Source of the DNA: Pseudonocardiales bacterium
GTDB lineage: Bacteria > Actinomycetota > Actinomycetes > Mycobacteriales > Pseudonocardiaceae
Length of the DNA: 37,275 nucleotides
Assembly (NCBI GenBank): GCA_019244165.1
Contig: JAFATA010000018.1
Coordinates: 1 to 37,275, forward strand
Direction of reading: 5' to 3'
This document shows, piece after piece, positions 1 through 8,547 of this stretch (position 1 is its first letter; each line of letters opens with the position of its first letter). Position numbers and translations under genes: made by a program. The notes beneath the pieces were generated by a model. The model made no database searches, was not told where the DNA came from, and saw only the letters and a list, made by a program, of their open reading frames with translations.

Positions 1-170
1 TCCGGCAGTACTTCCCGAAAGGCACCGACCTGTCCTTGCACACCCAGGAAGAACTTGATAGAGTAGCAGCAGAACTGAATGGCAGACCACGCAAGACGCT
101 CAACTGGCGAAAGCCGGTCGAGGTCTTCGAAGAGCTTATCGAGAAGCACTGTGTCGCCATGACCGAGTGA
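1..170 (+). CDS. IS30-family transposase, C-terminal end (5' part outside window)
   Basis: Reading from base 3, the last 55 codons of an open frame end at TGA 168-170. The segment [10 protein letters not shown] followed by [14 protein letters not shown] matches the C-terminal end of IS30-type DDE transposases, where the final catalytic Glu region is followed by this NGRPRK-x-L-x-W signature. Only the 3' end is present, so intactness of the element cannot be judged. No terminal inverted repeat was identified just after the stop. The fragment marks the left edge of the window as mobile or accessory DNA. Confidence 0.8.
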   Translation, partial: RQYFPKGTDLSLHTQEELDRVAAELNGRPRKTLNWRKPVEVFEELIEKHCVAMTE

Positions 171-391
171 AACCGCCCCCCATAAGAGCGCCGTGCGCTG
201 TGCCGCATTCCGGGCAGAACGGCTCATCCCCGACACGGGAATCTTCAGCCGCGGCGTCAGGACGGCCTTGGTCGGCGTTGAGGGCCGCAACTCGGCGCGC
301 GAGGGCTCGCCAGTGGCCGCGTCGATCACTTCGGTCAGCGTGTAGCCGCAGGACGTCGTGCTCGTTGAGGAAGGGCACATAAGCTGCTGCT
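171..391. other. Gap between IS30 end and DUF4062 gene, possible decayed coding trace
   Basis: No intact gene is supported. The minus strand shows a coding-like stretch including a CPECG motif, broken by frame changes, which could be the remnant of a small zinc-binding protein. The start region of the DUF4062 gene (GTG 392) lies at the right end. Confidence 0.25.
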
Positions 392-1102
392 GTGCAGGGT
401 GATGGGGCACGACAGCGGATCTTCATCGCGAGCGCTACTGGCCATCTGGGGACTTATCGGGCTGCGGCGGTCGAGGTGTGTCATCGCCTGGGGTTGACGC
501 CGGTGCTTATGGAGGAATTCACTCCGGAGTCGCCGCCGCCGCTGACCGTGTGTCGGGAGAAGATCAAGAGCTGTGGTTCTGTTGTCCTGCTGATTGCTCA
601 TCGATATGGGTCACGGCCGCCGGGTGAGGCGCTCGGGTACACCGAGCTGGAGTACGAGTACGCCGTCCAGCACGGAAGGCAGCTGCATATCTTCCTGATT
701 GAGGAAGGCTTCCCCTGGCCGCCCACCGAGGTTGACCGTGGTGATGATGCAGCGGCGCTGGCCCGGTTCGTGGAACGAGTAGGCGGGCACACCATCCGCA
801 GGTTCGGGGATCTCGCAATATTCCGCGAAGACCTGATGCTTGCTCTGCAGCGCTACGCGATGGTCGCGCCCGGGCAGATCGGTCTTCGCGAGGTGGCGGT
901 TGGAGCGGAGACGATCCCCGGTACCGCAAGCCAAGAGGTCTTGCCATTGACTAGCGGCCAGCCAGCCGGAATAGACCGACCGCTGATAGCGATTTTGCGA
1001 CGCCCTGGGTGGGGCGACCTTTTCATATACAGCGAAGAATTAACCTTGCAACTGATTGAATTGCCTTGGCGGCAAGATTCCAAGAAATCGGAGCGACAAT
1101 GA
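392..1102 (+). CDS. DUF4062-domain protein, predicted conflict-system component
   Basis: The 236-aa product starts at GTG 392. Residues about 8-75 fit the DUF4062 family: RIFIASATGHLGTYR at the N-terminus, then the helix with PPPLTVCREKIKSC and the strand VVLLIAHRYGS. DUF4062 is commonly found at the N-terminus of STAND/NACHT and other prokaryotic conflict proteins and is thought to be a Rossmannoid, TIR-related adaptor or effector domain. That role is family knowledge, not seen here. The rest (about 150 aa) is not recognised. The stop overlaps the start of the CHAT gene (ATGA at 1099-1102), so the two proteins are probably made together and work as a pair. A clear Shine-Dalgarno site is not visible before 392. 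Confidence 0.7.
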   Translation: MQGDGARQRIFIASATGHLGTYRAAAVEVCHRLGLTPVLMEEFTPESPPPLTVCREKIKSCGSVVLLIAHRYGSRPPGEALGYTELEYEYAVQHGRQLHIFLIEEGFPWPPTEVDRGDDAAALARFVERVGGHTIRRFGDLAIFREDLMLALQRYAMVAPGQIGLREVAVGAETIPGTASQEVLPLTSGQPAGIDRPLIAILRRPGWGDLFIYSEELTLQLIELPWRQDSKKSERQ

Positions 1103-4050
1103 CCGAGCATCAAAAGCAGACCATTAGCCGATCAAAGCAGGAGCCGATCGGGAACGCCGCCGCGATGACCGGGCAAGCCGTGCGCCTATTCGCCGACTAC
1201 CAGAGGAGTGGCCGTCTCGACCTGATCAACGGCGCAATTGAATTGCTCCGTAACGCGGTGGCCGCCACCTCACCCGATCACCCTGACCGTCCCGTGTACC
1301 TGTCCAATCTCGGGGCTGCGCTGCAGGCCCGGTTCGGGCGCACCGGTGATCAAGCCGACCTGGATGCCGCAGTTGCCTTGTTCCGTGACGCGGTGGCCGC
1401 CACCCCACTCGATCACCCCGATCGCCCCGGGCGCCTATCCAACCTCGGGACCGCACAGCGCGTCCAGTTCGAGCGCACCGGCCTGCTTGCCGACTTGGAC
1501 GAGGCGATTGCAGTCGGACGTGATGCGGTAGCCGCGACGCCACCCAATCACCCCAACCGGCCGGGATACCTATCCAACCTCGGTGCCGCACTGGGTGTCC
1601 AGTTCGAGCGCACCGGCCTGCTAGCCGACCTGGAGCAGGCCATTACCGCCGCACATGAGGCAACGACCGCCACCCGACCCGACCACCCCAACCGGCCCGG
1701 ATACCTATCCAACCTGGGGGCCGCACTGCAGGCTCGATTCGAACGCACCGGCCAGCAAGACGACCTCGACCAGGCCATCACCACGTTCAGAGAGGCGGTA
1801 ACCACCGCCCCGCCCAACCACCCGAACCACCCAAGGTATCTGTCCAACCTCGGCCTCGCGTTGCAGGCCCAGTTCAGAAGCACCGTCCGGTACGCCGACC
1901 TCGATCAGGCCATCGCCGCGTTCAGGGATGCAGTGGCCGCCACCCCGCCTGACAACCCCAATTACCCCGGGCGACTGTCCAACCTCGGAGGCGCGCTGTG
2001 GACCCGGTTCGACCGCACCGGCCAGCAGGCCGAGCTGGACGCTGCGGTCGACCTGTTCCGGGGCGCGGTGACTACCACCCCATCCGACCACCCCAACCGC
2101 CCAAGGTATCTGTCCAATCTCGGCGCCGCGCTGCAGATCCAGTTCGAGCGCACTGGACAGCAGGACCACCTCGACGAGGCCATCACCGCCGAGCGTGACG
2201 TGGTGGCCACCACCCCACTCGATCACCCCGACCGCTGTGACCGCCTGTATAATCTCGGTCTCTCGTTGCGTGCTCGGTTCGGACGCACTGGCCGGGAAGC
2301 CGATCTGGACGAAGCCATTACTGCGTTCAGGAATGCAGTGGCGGTGAAATCGGGTCCGCCCGCGGCCCGAATGCGCGCGGGTCGGGCCTGGGGACGCGCC
2401 GCGATCGACGTCGGCTGGGTCAACTCTGCGGCTGAGGGGTTCGCTTCCGCAGTGGAGTTGTTGCCACTATTGGCCTGGCTCGGGCTGCCGCGAGCCACTC
2501 GCGAACGACATCTGGCTGAGTGGAGCGGACTGGCTGCGGACGCTGCAGCGTGCGCCATCCGCGCCGGGCACCCTCAGCGGGCGGTGGAACTGCTTGAAGC
2601 CAGCCGCTCGATGCTGTGGGCTCAGACCCTTAACCTGCGCACCGACCTCAGTGATCTCGCCCAACTCGCGCCCGATTTGGCCACTCGCTTGGATCAAATC
2701 CGCGCCCAGTTGGACACCTCAATCCTCGCCTCGGCACCTGAAGAGATCTCAGCCAATGCTGGTGACCCGGTCGGCCAGCTGCGTGCCGCGCAGAACCGCA
2801 TAGTAGAGGACCGGATGGGCTGGGCCCGGGAATTTGACGACCTCGTCAGTGAAGTGCGGACACTAGACGGGTTCGCGCACTTCCTCACCCCAACCCCATT
2901 CGCTCAACTCCGCGCCGCCGCCACTGGCGGCCCGGTGGTGATCGTCAACACCAGCCGCCACGGCTGCCACGCTATCCTCGTAACCACCACTGGAGCGCGG
3001 GTCGTGGAGCTGCCCGACCTGACCCACGATCAAGCGATCGAGCAGGCTAATCTGTTGGGCGCCCTAACCCACGCCGGTCACGCCGACAGGCCGGTCCCCG
3101 ACCGGGAGAAAGATCGACAGACGGTCTTGAATATCCTGGCGTGGCTATGGGACGCCATCGCTGCACCAGTGCTGACCAACCTCAGTTACACTAGCCCACC
3201 CGCGCCCGATAATGCCTGGCCGAGAATCTGGTGGTGCCCTACCGGACCCCTGACCCTGCTGCCCCTGCACGCCGCCGGACACCACCACCTCCGCCACCAG
3301 CGATCCGACGGCCCGGCTAGCACCGACACTGTGCCCGACCGAGTGATCTCCTCCTACGCCCCCACCCTGACCGCTTTACTGCGCGCCCACACCGCCGCTG
3401 TTCCCCCCAGCAGACCCCAATTGCTCGCAATCGGCATGCCCACCACCCCAGGCGCCAGCGACCTGGACCAGGTGCCGACCGAACTGGACCGCATCCAGCT
3501 CCACTACCCGATCGCTACCCGCCTACAGTCCCCCACCCGCCAACAGTTCTCGCACGGCTCACCACCGGACCCCCGCACTCAACCGACAATCACCAGGGTC
3601 CTGGCCCAACTACCCCGCCACACCTGGGTGCACCTGGCCTGCCACGGCAGCCAACACTTCAGTGACCCGACCGAAAGCGCATTCTGGCTCACCGACGGTC
3701 TCTTGCGTATCACCGATCTCATTGAGCAACGCGAGTCTGGACCACGAGAGCTGGCGTTCTTATCCGCCTGCCAGACCGCCACCGGCAGTCCCAAAGCAAT
3801 CGACGAAGCCATCCACCTTGCCGCCGCGATGCAACTGCTGGGCTACCGTCACGTGATCGCCACTCTTTGGTCGATTTACGACGCACCCGCACCAGACATC
3901 GCCGGCACTGTCTACGCCACCCTGACTGCTACCGGCACACCCAATGCAATCCATACCGCCCACGGGCTACACCGTGCGGTCATGGCACTGCGCGCCAAAT
4001 ACCCCGGAGACCCATTGGCCTGGGCCCCATATCTCCACACTGGTCCCTAA
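1099..4050 (+). CDS. TPR-repeat CHAT-domain protease (caspase-like)
   Basis: The 983-aa product is called from ATG 1099, because this start overlaps the upstream stop as ATGA. An in-frame start at 1066 lies inside the upstream gene. After about 50 residues come eight tandem 45-aa units (about 1255-2340) with the pattern DHPDRPxYLSNLGAALQxRF, followed by a helical linker. The C-terminal CHAT domain has His849 in HLACHGS and Cys891 in LSACQTA, the caspase-like catalytic dyad; both are present, so the protease is probably active. In CHAT systems the TPR part usually senses or binds a partner and controls cleavage of a target. The target here is unknown. The DUF4062 partner immediately upstream is the obvious candidate for sensor or substrate. 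No signal peptide is seen; it is likely cytosolic. Confidence 0.88.
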   Translation: MTEHQKQTISRSKQEPIGNAAAMTGQAVRLFADYQRSGRLDLINGAIELLRNAVAATSPDHPDRPVYLSNLGAALQARFGRTGDQADLDAAVALFRDAVAATPLDHPDRPGRLSNLGTAQRVQFERTGLLADLDEAIAVGRDAVAATPPNHPNRPGYLSNLGAALGVQFERTGLLADLEQAITAAHEATTATRPDHPNRPGYLSNLGAALQARFERTGQQDDLDQAITTFREAVTTAPPNHPNHPRYLSNLGLALQAQFRSTVRYADLDQAIAAFRDAVAATPPDNPNYPGRLSNLGGALWTRFDRTGQQAELDAAVDLFRGAVTTTPSDHPNRPRYLSNLGAALQIQFERTGQQDHLDEAITAERDVVATTPLDHPDRCDRLYNLGLSLRARFGRTGREADLDEAITAFRNAVAVKSGPPAARMRAGRAWGRAAIDVGWVNSAAEGFASAVELLPLLAWLGLPRATRERHLAEWSGLAADAAACAIRAGHPQRAVELLEASRSMLWAQTLNLRTDLSDLAQLAPDLATRLDQIRAQLDTSILASAPEEISANAGDPVGQLRAAQNRIVEDRMGWAREFDDLVSEVRTLDGFAHFLTPTPFAQLRAAATGGPVVIVNTSRHGCHAILVTTTGARVVELPDLTHDQAIEQANLLGALTHAGHADRPVPDREKDRQTVLNILAWLWDAIAAPVLTNLSYTSPPAPDNAWPRIWWCPTGPLTLLPLHAAGHHHLRHQRSDGPASTDTVPDRVISSYAPTLTALLRAHTAAVPPSRPQLLAIGMPTTPGASDLDQVPTELDRIQLHYPIATRLQSPTRQQFSHGSPPDPRTQPTITRVLAQLPRHTWVHLACHGSQHFSDPTESAFWLTDGLLRITDLIEQRESGPRELAFLSACQTATGSPKAIDEAIHLAAAMQLLGYRHVIATLWSIYDAPAPDIAGTVYATLTATGTPNAIHTAHGLHRAVMALRAKYPGDPLAWAPYLHTGP

Positions 4051-4252
4051 GAAGGCTCAATTCAAACCGCCGTGGCGCCTCCACGATCGACTCAGTGATG
4101 ATGTCGTCGACGTCATCGTTGATGGCTACCGCGAAGGCCGAACGGCTCGTCAACTTGCCGAAAGCCATAACGTCAGCTTGAGCAGCATCAAGCGTATCTT
4201 GCGGAAGCGAGGCGTCAGGAAGGACACGTCACAGTCCGCATCCGGAGCCTGA
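4049..4252 (+). pseudogene. Helix-turn-helix remnant, recombinase C-terminal type
   Basis: An open frame runs from the end of the CHAT gene to TGA 4250-4252 but has no ATG or GTG of its own after 4050. The product contains YREGRTARQLAESHNVSLSS followed by IKRILRKRGVRK, a classic HTH of the kind that ends resolvase/invertase-type recombinases or stand-alone transposon HTH proteins. It is best read as the 3' fragment of a lost recombinase gene, fused by deletion to the end of the CHAT locus. Confidence 0.55.
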
Positions 4253-4878
4253 TTTTGGCGTCACTCCGTCGTTCTTCACTACCATCGCGCGAGTCAGCCG
4301 CGCGTCGATCGGAACGGCGGGAGTCTCCCGTGCGGCCGGCCACGATGAACGGACGGACTTGGGACGTTGCGGGGACGCGAACAACGTCAGAGAACTGGCA
4401 CACGGCGGAGGTGTTTACGTCTCGCGTCCTGGGGGATGGTCTGTCTTGGCGTCGGGTTGAGCCGGTGATCCGGGAGCACAGGTAGTACTCACTGGGCTTG
4501 ACCGATTGAAACCGCCGGCTTAATACAGCGATGGCATGGAACCGCCTGATCATGCCGCCTGACGGAGAGAGGAAGCAGGGGATTGATGCCGAGCAGACAC
4601 AGGCGTGGAATTGCGCGCGCCCCGATACGGGTGCAGCGTGGACCACGCCCGCGGGTGTCGCCGAGCTGCGCAGCCGGTTGAGCACCACCGCCGCCGAGGG
4701 CCCACCCAAGCAGACCGCCCAGGCCGTGTTGTTCGGGGTGCACCACCCGCCGCAGACGCGTCCTCAGCGTGGCGGAGTCCTTGGCCGCGTCCGCGTGCTC
4801 CTGCCGCGAAGTGTTGGGAGATTTTGACAGGTGTCGATCGGGAATCGCTGACGGATGCACTAAGGAGAGGAACCCGGG
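4253..4878. other. 626-bp stretch without a recognisable gene
   Basis: Open frames on both strands lack recognisable domains. The only clear functional site is the ribosome binding site TAAGGAGAGGA at about 4861-4871, serving the regulator that starts at 4879. The rest is probably decayed accessory DNA plus the promoter of that regulator. Confidence 0.4.
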
Positions 4879-6357
4879 ATGACAATTGACGCTGGGGCGT
4901 TGATTCGCGGCGAGGACGGGAATTTGTATCCGTTCTGCAATGATTGCGAATGGAAGGGATCAGCAATTCCCGTTTATTACCCGCCGATACCGGGAGTGAA
5001 CGCGCAATACGAACTCGATCAGCATCGGGTACGCTGCGCCGGGGACAATATGGAGAACGGCGGAAAAATCATAGGTTATGTGGCGACCCTGGACGAGTTC
5101 CGCGAAGCTCTTGCCACCCGAGATATCATGAGTATCTATCGCATCCTTCGCCGTCACGGGTTCAGTCAGCGTAAAATCGGCGCCATGGTGGAGCAGTCGC
5201 AGTCCGAGGTATCGGAGATCCTTCGCGGACGGGTCGTGACTACCGTGAGCGTGTTGGAAAGAATCGCTGACGGCCTTGGAGTACCACGGGACAAACTGGG
5301 TGTGGGCTTCGGCCGGGCGCGAACAGGACTCGTTCGCAGCGATGAGCAGGACGGTGATGTGCGGCGCCGTATCCTGCTCGAGGTGGTCATAGCCGCGACA
5401 GTCAAAGTGGCGACATCGGGAAGCGGTGCGAATGCTCTGCGACTCCTGCCCGCAGCGATACCGGCAGAATTGAGTGGCGCCCACGTCCATGCCGTGCGTG
5501 CCGCCACCGAGCAGCTCACCGGTCTCTCGCGGTACTTCGGCGGCCAGGCCTCGCTGCTCGGCGCTGCCGCCTGTGCCTACCTGCCCTGGCTTCAGGCTAG
5601 CGGCCCAGGCTCGATCAGGGACGCTCTGCTGGCCGCCGTGGCCGATCTGCACACCGAGGCGGGGTGGTGCCACGGGGACGAAGGCATCGACGGCTCCGGC
5701 TACCTCGCCCGTGCCCTGGAGTTCGCCCAGGCAGCCAAAGACGCCTACAGCATCGGCTATGCCACTTGGCATGCCGGCATGAGCGCCATCCTTACCGGCC
5801 ACCCTAATCACGCGCTCAAGCTCTGTCAGCTCGGCATCGCACACCTCACCTCCTACCGCACGACCTCCACCCGGCGGGCCGATCCCGCGGGCCTGGCCGT
5901 TCTGCTCGGAAAATTGTACGGCACCTCAGCCACCTCCTATGCCATGATGGGCGCCAGCCAGGAAGCCGACACATCACTGAAACAAGCCGACGGACAGCCG
6001 GGCACGGCCTATGAAACGGGCAGTTCCGGATTGCGCAACGCAAGCATCCACCTCCAACTCGGTAGGCTCGACAACGCCGCTGAATGGACCGCCGCCGCGC
6101 TCAACGGATTCGGCACACAGCACCGTCGCGGCCACATCGCCGCCGAACTCATGCAAGCCGAGATCTTCCTGCGCACCGGCGACTCCCGCGGCACCACGCT
6201 CGCCGCCGAAGCCCTCGACCGAGCACGCGGCGTCATCCAATCCCAGGCCTTGCGGCAGCGCCGGCTAGTTCCCCTCGCGCAGGCACTCTCCGGGCGAAAA
6301 GACAGCCAGTGCGAAGACCTCGCCCGAATAGCACATCAACTAGCCACCCAGGAATAG
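4879..6357 (+). CDS. XRE-type HTH regulator with zinc-like N-terminus and TPR-like C-terminus
   Basis: The 492-aa product starts at ATG 4879 behind a strong AAGGAGAGG site. The N-terminal 50 residues hold CNDC, then HRVRC, a possible CxxC...HxxxC zinc knuckle. Residues about 75-135 are an XRE-like HTH (GFSQRKIGAMVEQSQSEVSE, then VLERIADGLGVPR). The remaining 350 residues are helical TPR-like repeats, as in actinobacterial regulators that sense a peptide or protein through the TPR part. It is a clear paralogue of the regulator at 25003-26283, sharing the HTH and the motifs LHTEAGW and GHPN; the paralogue lacks the zinc-like extension. A 25-aa membrane ORF follows after 12 bp. The preceding CHAT module may be its target, but this is inferred from position. 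Confidence 0.8.
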   Translation: MTIDAGALIRGEDGNLYPFCNDCEWKGSAIPVYYPPIPGVNAQYELDQHRVRCAGDNMENGGKIIGYVATLDEFREALATRDIMSIYRILRRHGFSQRKIGAMVEQSQSEVSEILRGRVVTTVSVLERIADGLGVPRDKLGVGFGRARTGLVRSDEQDGDVRRRILLEVVIAATVKVATSGSGANALRLLPAAIPAELSGAHVHAVRAATEQLTGLSRYFGGQASLLGAAACAYLPWLQASGPGSIRDALLAAVADLHTEAGWCHGDEGIDGSGYLARALEFAQAAKDAYSIGYATWHAGMSAILTGHPNHALKLCQLGIAHLTSYRTTSTRRADPAGLAVLLGKLYGTSATSYAMMGASQEADTSLKQADGQPGTAYETGSSGLRNASIHLQLGRLDNAAEWTAAALNGFGTQHRRGHIAAELMQAEIFLRTGDSRGTTLAAEALDRARGVIQSQALRQRRLVPLAQALSGRKDSQCEDLARIAHQLATQE

Positions 6358-6369
6358 GGGGAGAAGAGC

Positions 6370-6447
6370 ATGAACTGGGAATTGATGGGTGGCGTCACAA
6401 TCGGCATCATCGTGTTTCTGTTTGTCGTCGTTCGCATCTTCACATAG
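6370..6447 (+). CDS. 25-aa single-span membrane micro-protein
   Basis: ATG 6370 lies 12 bp after the regulator stop, with AGGGGGAGAAG just upstream as ribosome binding site. The 25-residue product begins MNWELMGG and continues into an uninterrupted hydrophobic run (VTIGIIVFLFVVV) ending RIFT, giving one membrane helix with a basic C-terminal flank. The spacing, the strong binding site and the purely hydrophobic composition support a real small gene in an operon with the regulator. It might be a membrane anchor or signal, a small toxin or a regulator partner; nothing in the sequence decides between these. Confidence 0.55.
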   Translation: MNWELMGGVTIGIIVFLFVVVRIFT

Positions 6448-6666
6448 ATGAGTGGCGGAAGACCACGGATGCCCCGATAGGTGAAGGACGATGGGGTTAC
6501 GCAGCTGGTGGACTGGGGTGATCGAGCGGCGGCGGGTCCGCAAAGCTCGGGTGCGGGGGACATGGCGAACCTGCCGACGATGCGGAAGCTGCTCCTACCA
6601 GACGGGTAACAGCGGGCTGTGCGGTGGCTGCCTGAGCCTGCAATAACAGGGGAGAAGTATCGCGGA

Positions 6667-7404
6667 TCATGGAGCCAGCGGCCGGGCTGGGGACCAGACG
6701 CGTTCGAAACTGGCGACATAGGTCCCGAACACGTCGTCGTCGCCGTGGCGGTGCAGGTGCAGGACTGGTGCGTAAGCAGCGGCGATGCCATAGACGTGCT
6801 GGTTGATGAGCATCTCATCATCGGCGCGGTAGATTGAGTTGTAGAGCACCGTGGAGTGAAGGCGAATCTGGACGCCAGAGGTGAGGAGTGGCCGGTACAG
6901 CACGATGGCGTTACGGACCTTCGCGGCCATCGCGTCATCGATGCCTTCCTCATCACCACGTTGGCTGACCTGCGGGCTGTCCGGGTCGCCGAGCAGGATG
7001 CGGACCACGACTCCGGCTTGCGCCTTTTCGCCGAGCAAGCGGATCATCTCGACGTCTTCGGCGAGGAACAGGCCGCTGTAGACGAGGATGCCGATCTGTT
7101 GCTCGGCGCTGTCGTAAAGGTGGCGCCACACGTCGCGCGGGACCGATCCCCGGTGCGGGTAGGTGGCATAGACCTCCGGGCCGATCGATGGCACCCCGGC
7201 AAGGTGAGGCCAGAGGTCGTACTCGTGCAGGCTCAACAGGTCAGCCAGTGCCCATCGGTGGCGGGGTTGGGGAAGCCGGCCGCTGAGCCACCGCTGGACC
7301 GTCTTGGGGTCGACCTCCAGCGTCTTGGCGACATCGATATCGCGGAGTCGAGCACCGGCCAGGGCGCGACGGAGCGGCTCCCCGATCGAGCGAGCGTCCG
7401 GCAT
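6667..7404 (-). CDS. XRE regulator with C-terminal PLD-like (DUF5919-type) domain
   Basis: The 245-aa product is called from ATG 7404, which has GGGAGGTCAGG directly upstream; a longer frame to 7443 lacks such a site. Residues about 10-55 form a HTH (DIDVAKTLEVDPKTVQRWLS). The C-terminal part carries IGILVYSGLFLAED, VVRILLGDPDS and RLHSTVLYNSIYRADDE, the signature of a domain attached to XRE regulators in actinomycetes that resembles a degenerate phospholipase-D fold and may be a sensor. It is a paralogue of the gene at 9562-10296. It faces the GntR gene, with a shared promoter region holding two CGTCCC boxes. Confidence 0.78.
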   Translation of the reverse strand: MPDARSIGEPLRRALAGARLRDIDVAKTLEVDPKTVQRWLSGRLPQPRHRWALADLLSLHEYDLWPHLAGVPSIGPEVYATYPHRGSVPRDVWRHLYDSAEQQIGILVYSGLFLAEDVEMIRLLGEKAQAGVVVRILLGDPDSPQVSQRGDEEGIDDAMAAKVRNAIVLYRPLLTSGVQIRLHSTVLYNSIYRADDEMLINQHVYGIAAAYAPVLHLHRHGDDDVFGTYVASFERVWSPARPLAP

Positions 7405-7447
7405 CCTGACCTCCCGTGTCCCCTTTGCGGTGCACGCTAACACAAGA

Positions 7448-7463
7448 CGTCCCTAATCGTCCC
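7448..7463. promoter_or_regulatory. Putative XRE operator, two CGTCCC boxes
   Basis: Between the divergent XRE (start 7404) and GntR (start 7509) genes, CGTCCC occurs at 7448-7453 and 7458-7463, 10 bp apart in the same orientation. The same box is repeated in the promoter of the paralogous XRE gene at 10334-10361. This sharing supports an operator for one or both regulators. Confidence 0.45.
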
Positions 7464-7508
7464 AGCCGGTGGTGAAGCTGGTGGCAAGACTGCTGAGATC
7501 CTGTCTGG

Positions 7509-7964
7509 GTGCGGTCGACACCATGGGGGACGTACGCGCGAATCGCTGAGAAGCTGCGGGAACGGTTGGCCGATGTCGCGCCGGGCTCTGCCTTGCCGTC
7601 AGAGACCTCACTCGCGGCGAAGTTCGGCGTGGTACGCAACACGGTGCGCCGGGCGTTGGCCGAACTGGAACGCGACGGGCTGATCGTGACGTTGCCCGGC
7701 CGCGGGCGGGTCACCAGTGAGCCTGCCGCCACCACTGCCGCGGGCTACCGGCGGATCGCCGAGGACCTGCGGCGGCAGATCGCCTCCGGTGAGCTGGCAA
7801 CGGGCCAGCGGGTGCCGTCCGAGGCCGAACTGATGCGCCGCTACGGGGTGTCCCTGGGCACAGCGCGGCAGGGATTGGCGTTGCTGGAAGCCACTGGCCT
7901 CGTGATAGCAGTGCACGGAAAGGGACGTTTTGTGGACGTGAAGGGACGCCTTCCTCTGGGCTGA
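7509..7964 (+). CDS. Double winged-helix GntR-family repressor (KorSA-like)
   Basis: The 151-aa protein starts at GTG 7509 and consists of two GntR-type winged-helix domains in tandem. The first (about 8-70) has YARIAEKLRERL, LPSETSLAAKFGVVRNTVRR and ALAELERDGLI. The second (about 78-145) has YRRIAEDLRRQI, VPSEAELMRRYGVSLGTARQ and GLALLEATGLV. There is no separate effector-binding domain, so the second winged helix has replaced it. GntR repressors in pSAM2-like elements (KorSA) control transfer and maintenance genes; a similar role is inferred. It diverges from the XRE gene at 7404 and precedes an HD-domain gene by 28 bp. Confidence 0.8.
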   Translation: MRSTPWGTYARIAEKLRERLADVAPGSALPSETSLAAKFGVVRNTVRRALAELERDGLIVTLPGRGRVTSEPAATTAAGYRRIAEDLRRQIASGELATGQRVPSEAELMRRYGVSLGTARQGLALLEATGLVIAVHGKGRFVDVKGRLPLG

Positions 7965-7992
7965 GGGACCTCGCGCTGGTTACCCTCGCTTG

Positions 7993-8547
7993 GTGACGAT
8001 CGCCGCAAGGGCATGTGAAATGGCCCGATCGCTGCTTGAGGCTGAGCTTCCGGTGCGGTGGGCGCACTCGCGGGGAGTCGCTGGTCAAGCCGCCGCGCTT
8101 CGCCGGCTTCTGGGCCAGCACGCCGACTTGCTTGAGGCTGCGGCATGGCTGCATGACATCGGCTACGCCAGCACGCTCGCCGTGACCGGGTTCCATCCGC
8201 TTGATGGCGCCCGGCGCCTGCGTGAGACACGGTTCGGTGATCCGACGCTGTGGATCTTGGTCGCACATCACAGCTGCGCGGAGATTGAGGCCGAAGCACG
8301 TGGGCTTAGCGAGGCACTGGGCGCCGAGTTCCCCCTCAGCGAGATTGACCCGTTTCTGGTTACGGCGCTGACGTACTGCGACATGACCACCGGTCCCGAC
8401 GGGACACCGCTCGGGGTTGACGAGCGGATCACGGAGATCCTGAGCCGGTACGGCCCGGACGATATCGTGCACCGCTCTATCACCCAAGCGGCCCCGATCC
8501 TGTGCCGGCAGACGGCTGAGATCGTCGCCGCCCTCGAAGCACTCTGA
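7993..8547 (+). CDS. HD-domain phosphohydrolase-like protein
   Basis: The 184-aa product is called from GTG 7993; TTG 7990 in the same frame is an alternative. Metal-binding residues of the HD family are visible: His25, the His54-Asp55 pair in WLHDIGY, a histidine in FHPLDGA, the HH of LVAHHS, and an Asp in TYCDMTT. The HD superfamily hydrolyses phosphate esters, often nucleotides, and the arrangement resembles small stand-alone HDIG-like enzymes. It is frequent on actinomycete integrative elements next to GntR and Nudix genes. The substrate is unknown. Its 3' end overlaps the convergent gene on the minus strand by 68 bp. Confidence 0.75.
   Translation: MTIAARACEMARSLLEAELPVRWAHSRGVAGQAAALRRLLGQHADLLEAAAWLHDIGYASTLAVTGFHPLDGARRLRETRFGDPTLWILVAHHSCAEIEAEARGLSEALGAEFPLSEIDPFLVTALTYCDMTTGPDGTPLGVDERITEILSRYGPDDIVHRSITQAAPILCRQTAEIVAALEAL

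Noticed and set aside
1255..2340. Regular repeats considered as a CRISPR array
   Set aside because: They encode in-frame 45-aa TPR units with no constant repeat/variable spacer pattern.
6856..7440. Long plus-strand ORF of 194 codons
   Set aside because: It is antisense to the clearly coding XRE-PLD gene and has no domain or ribosome binding site.
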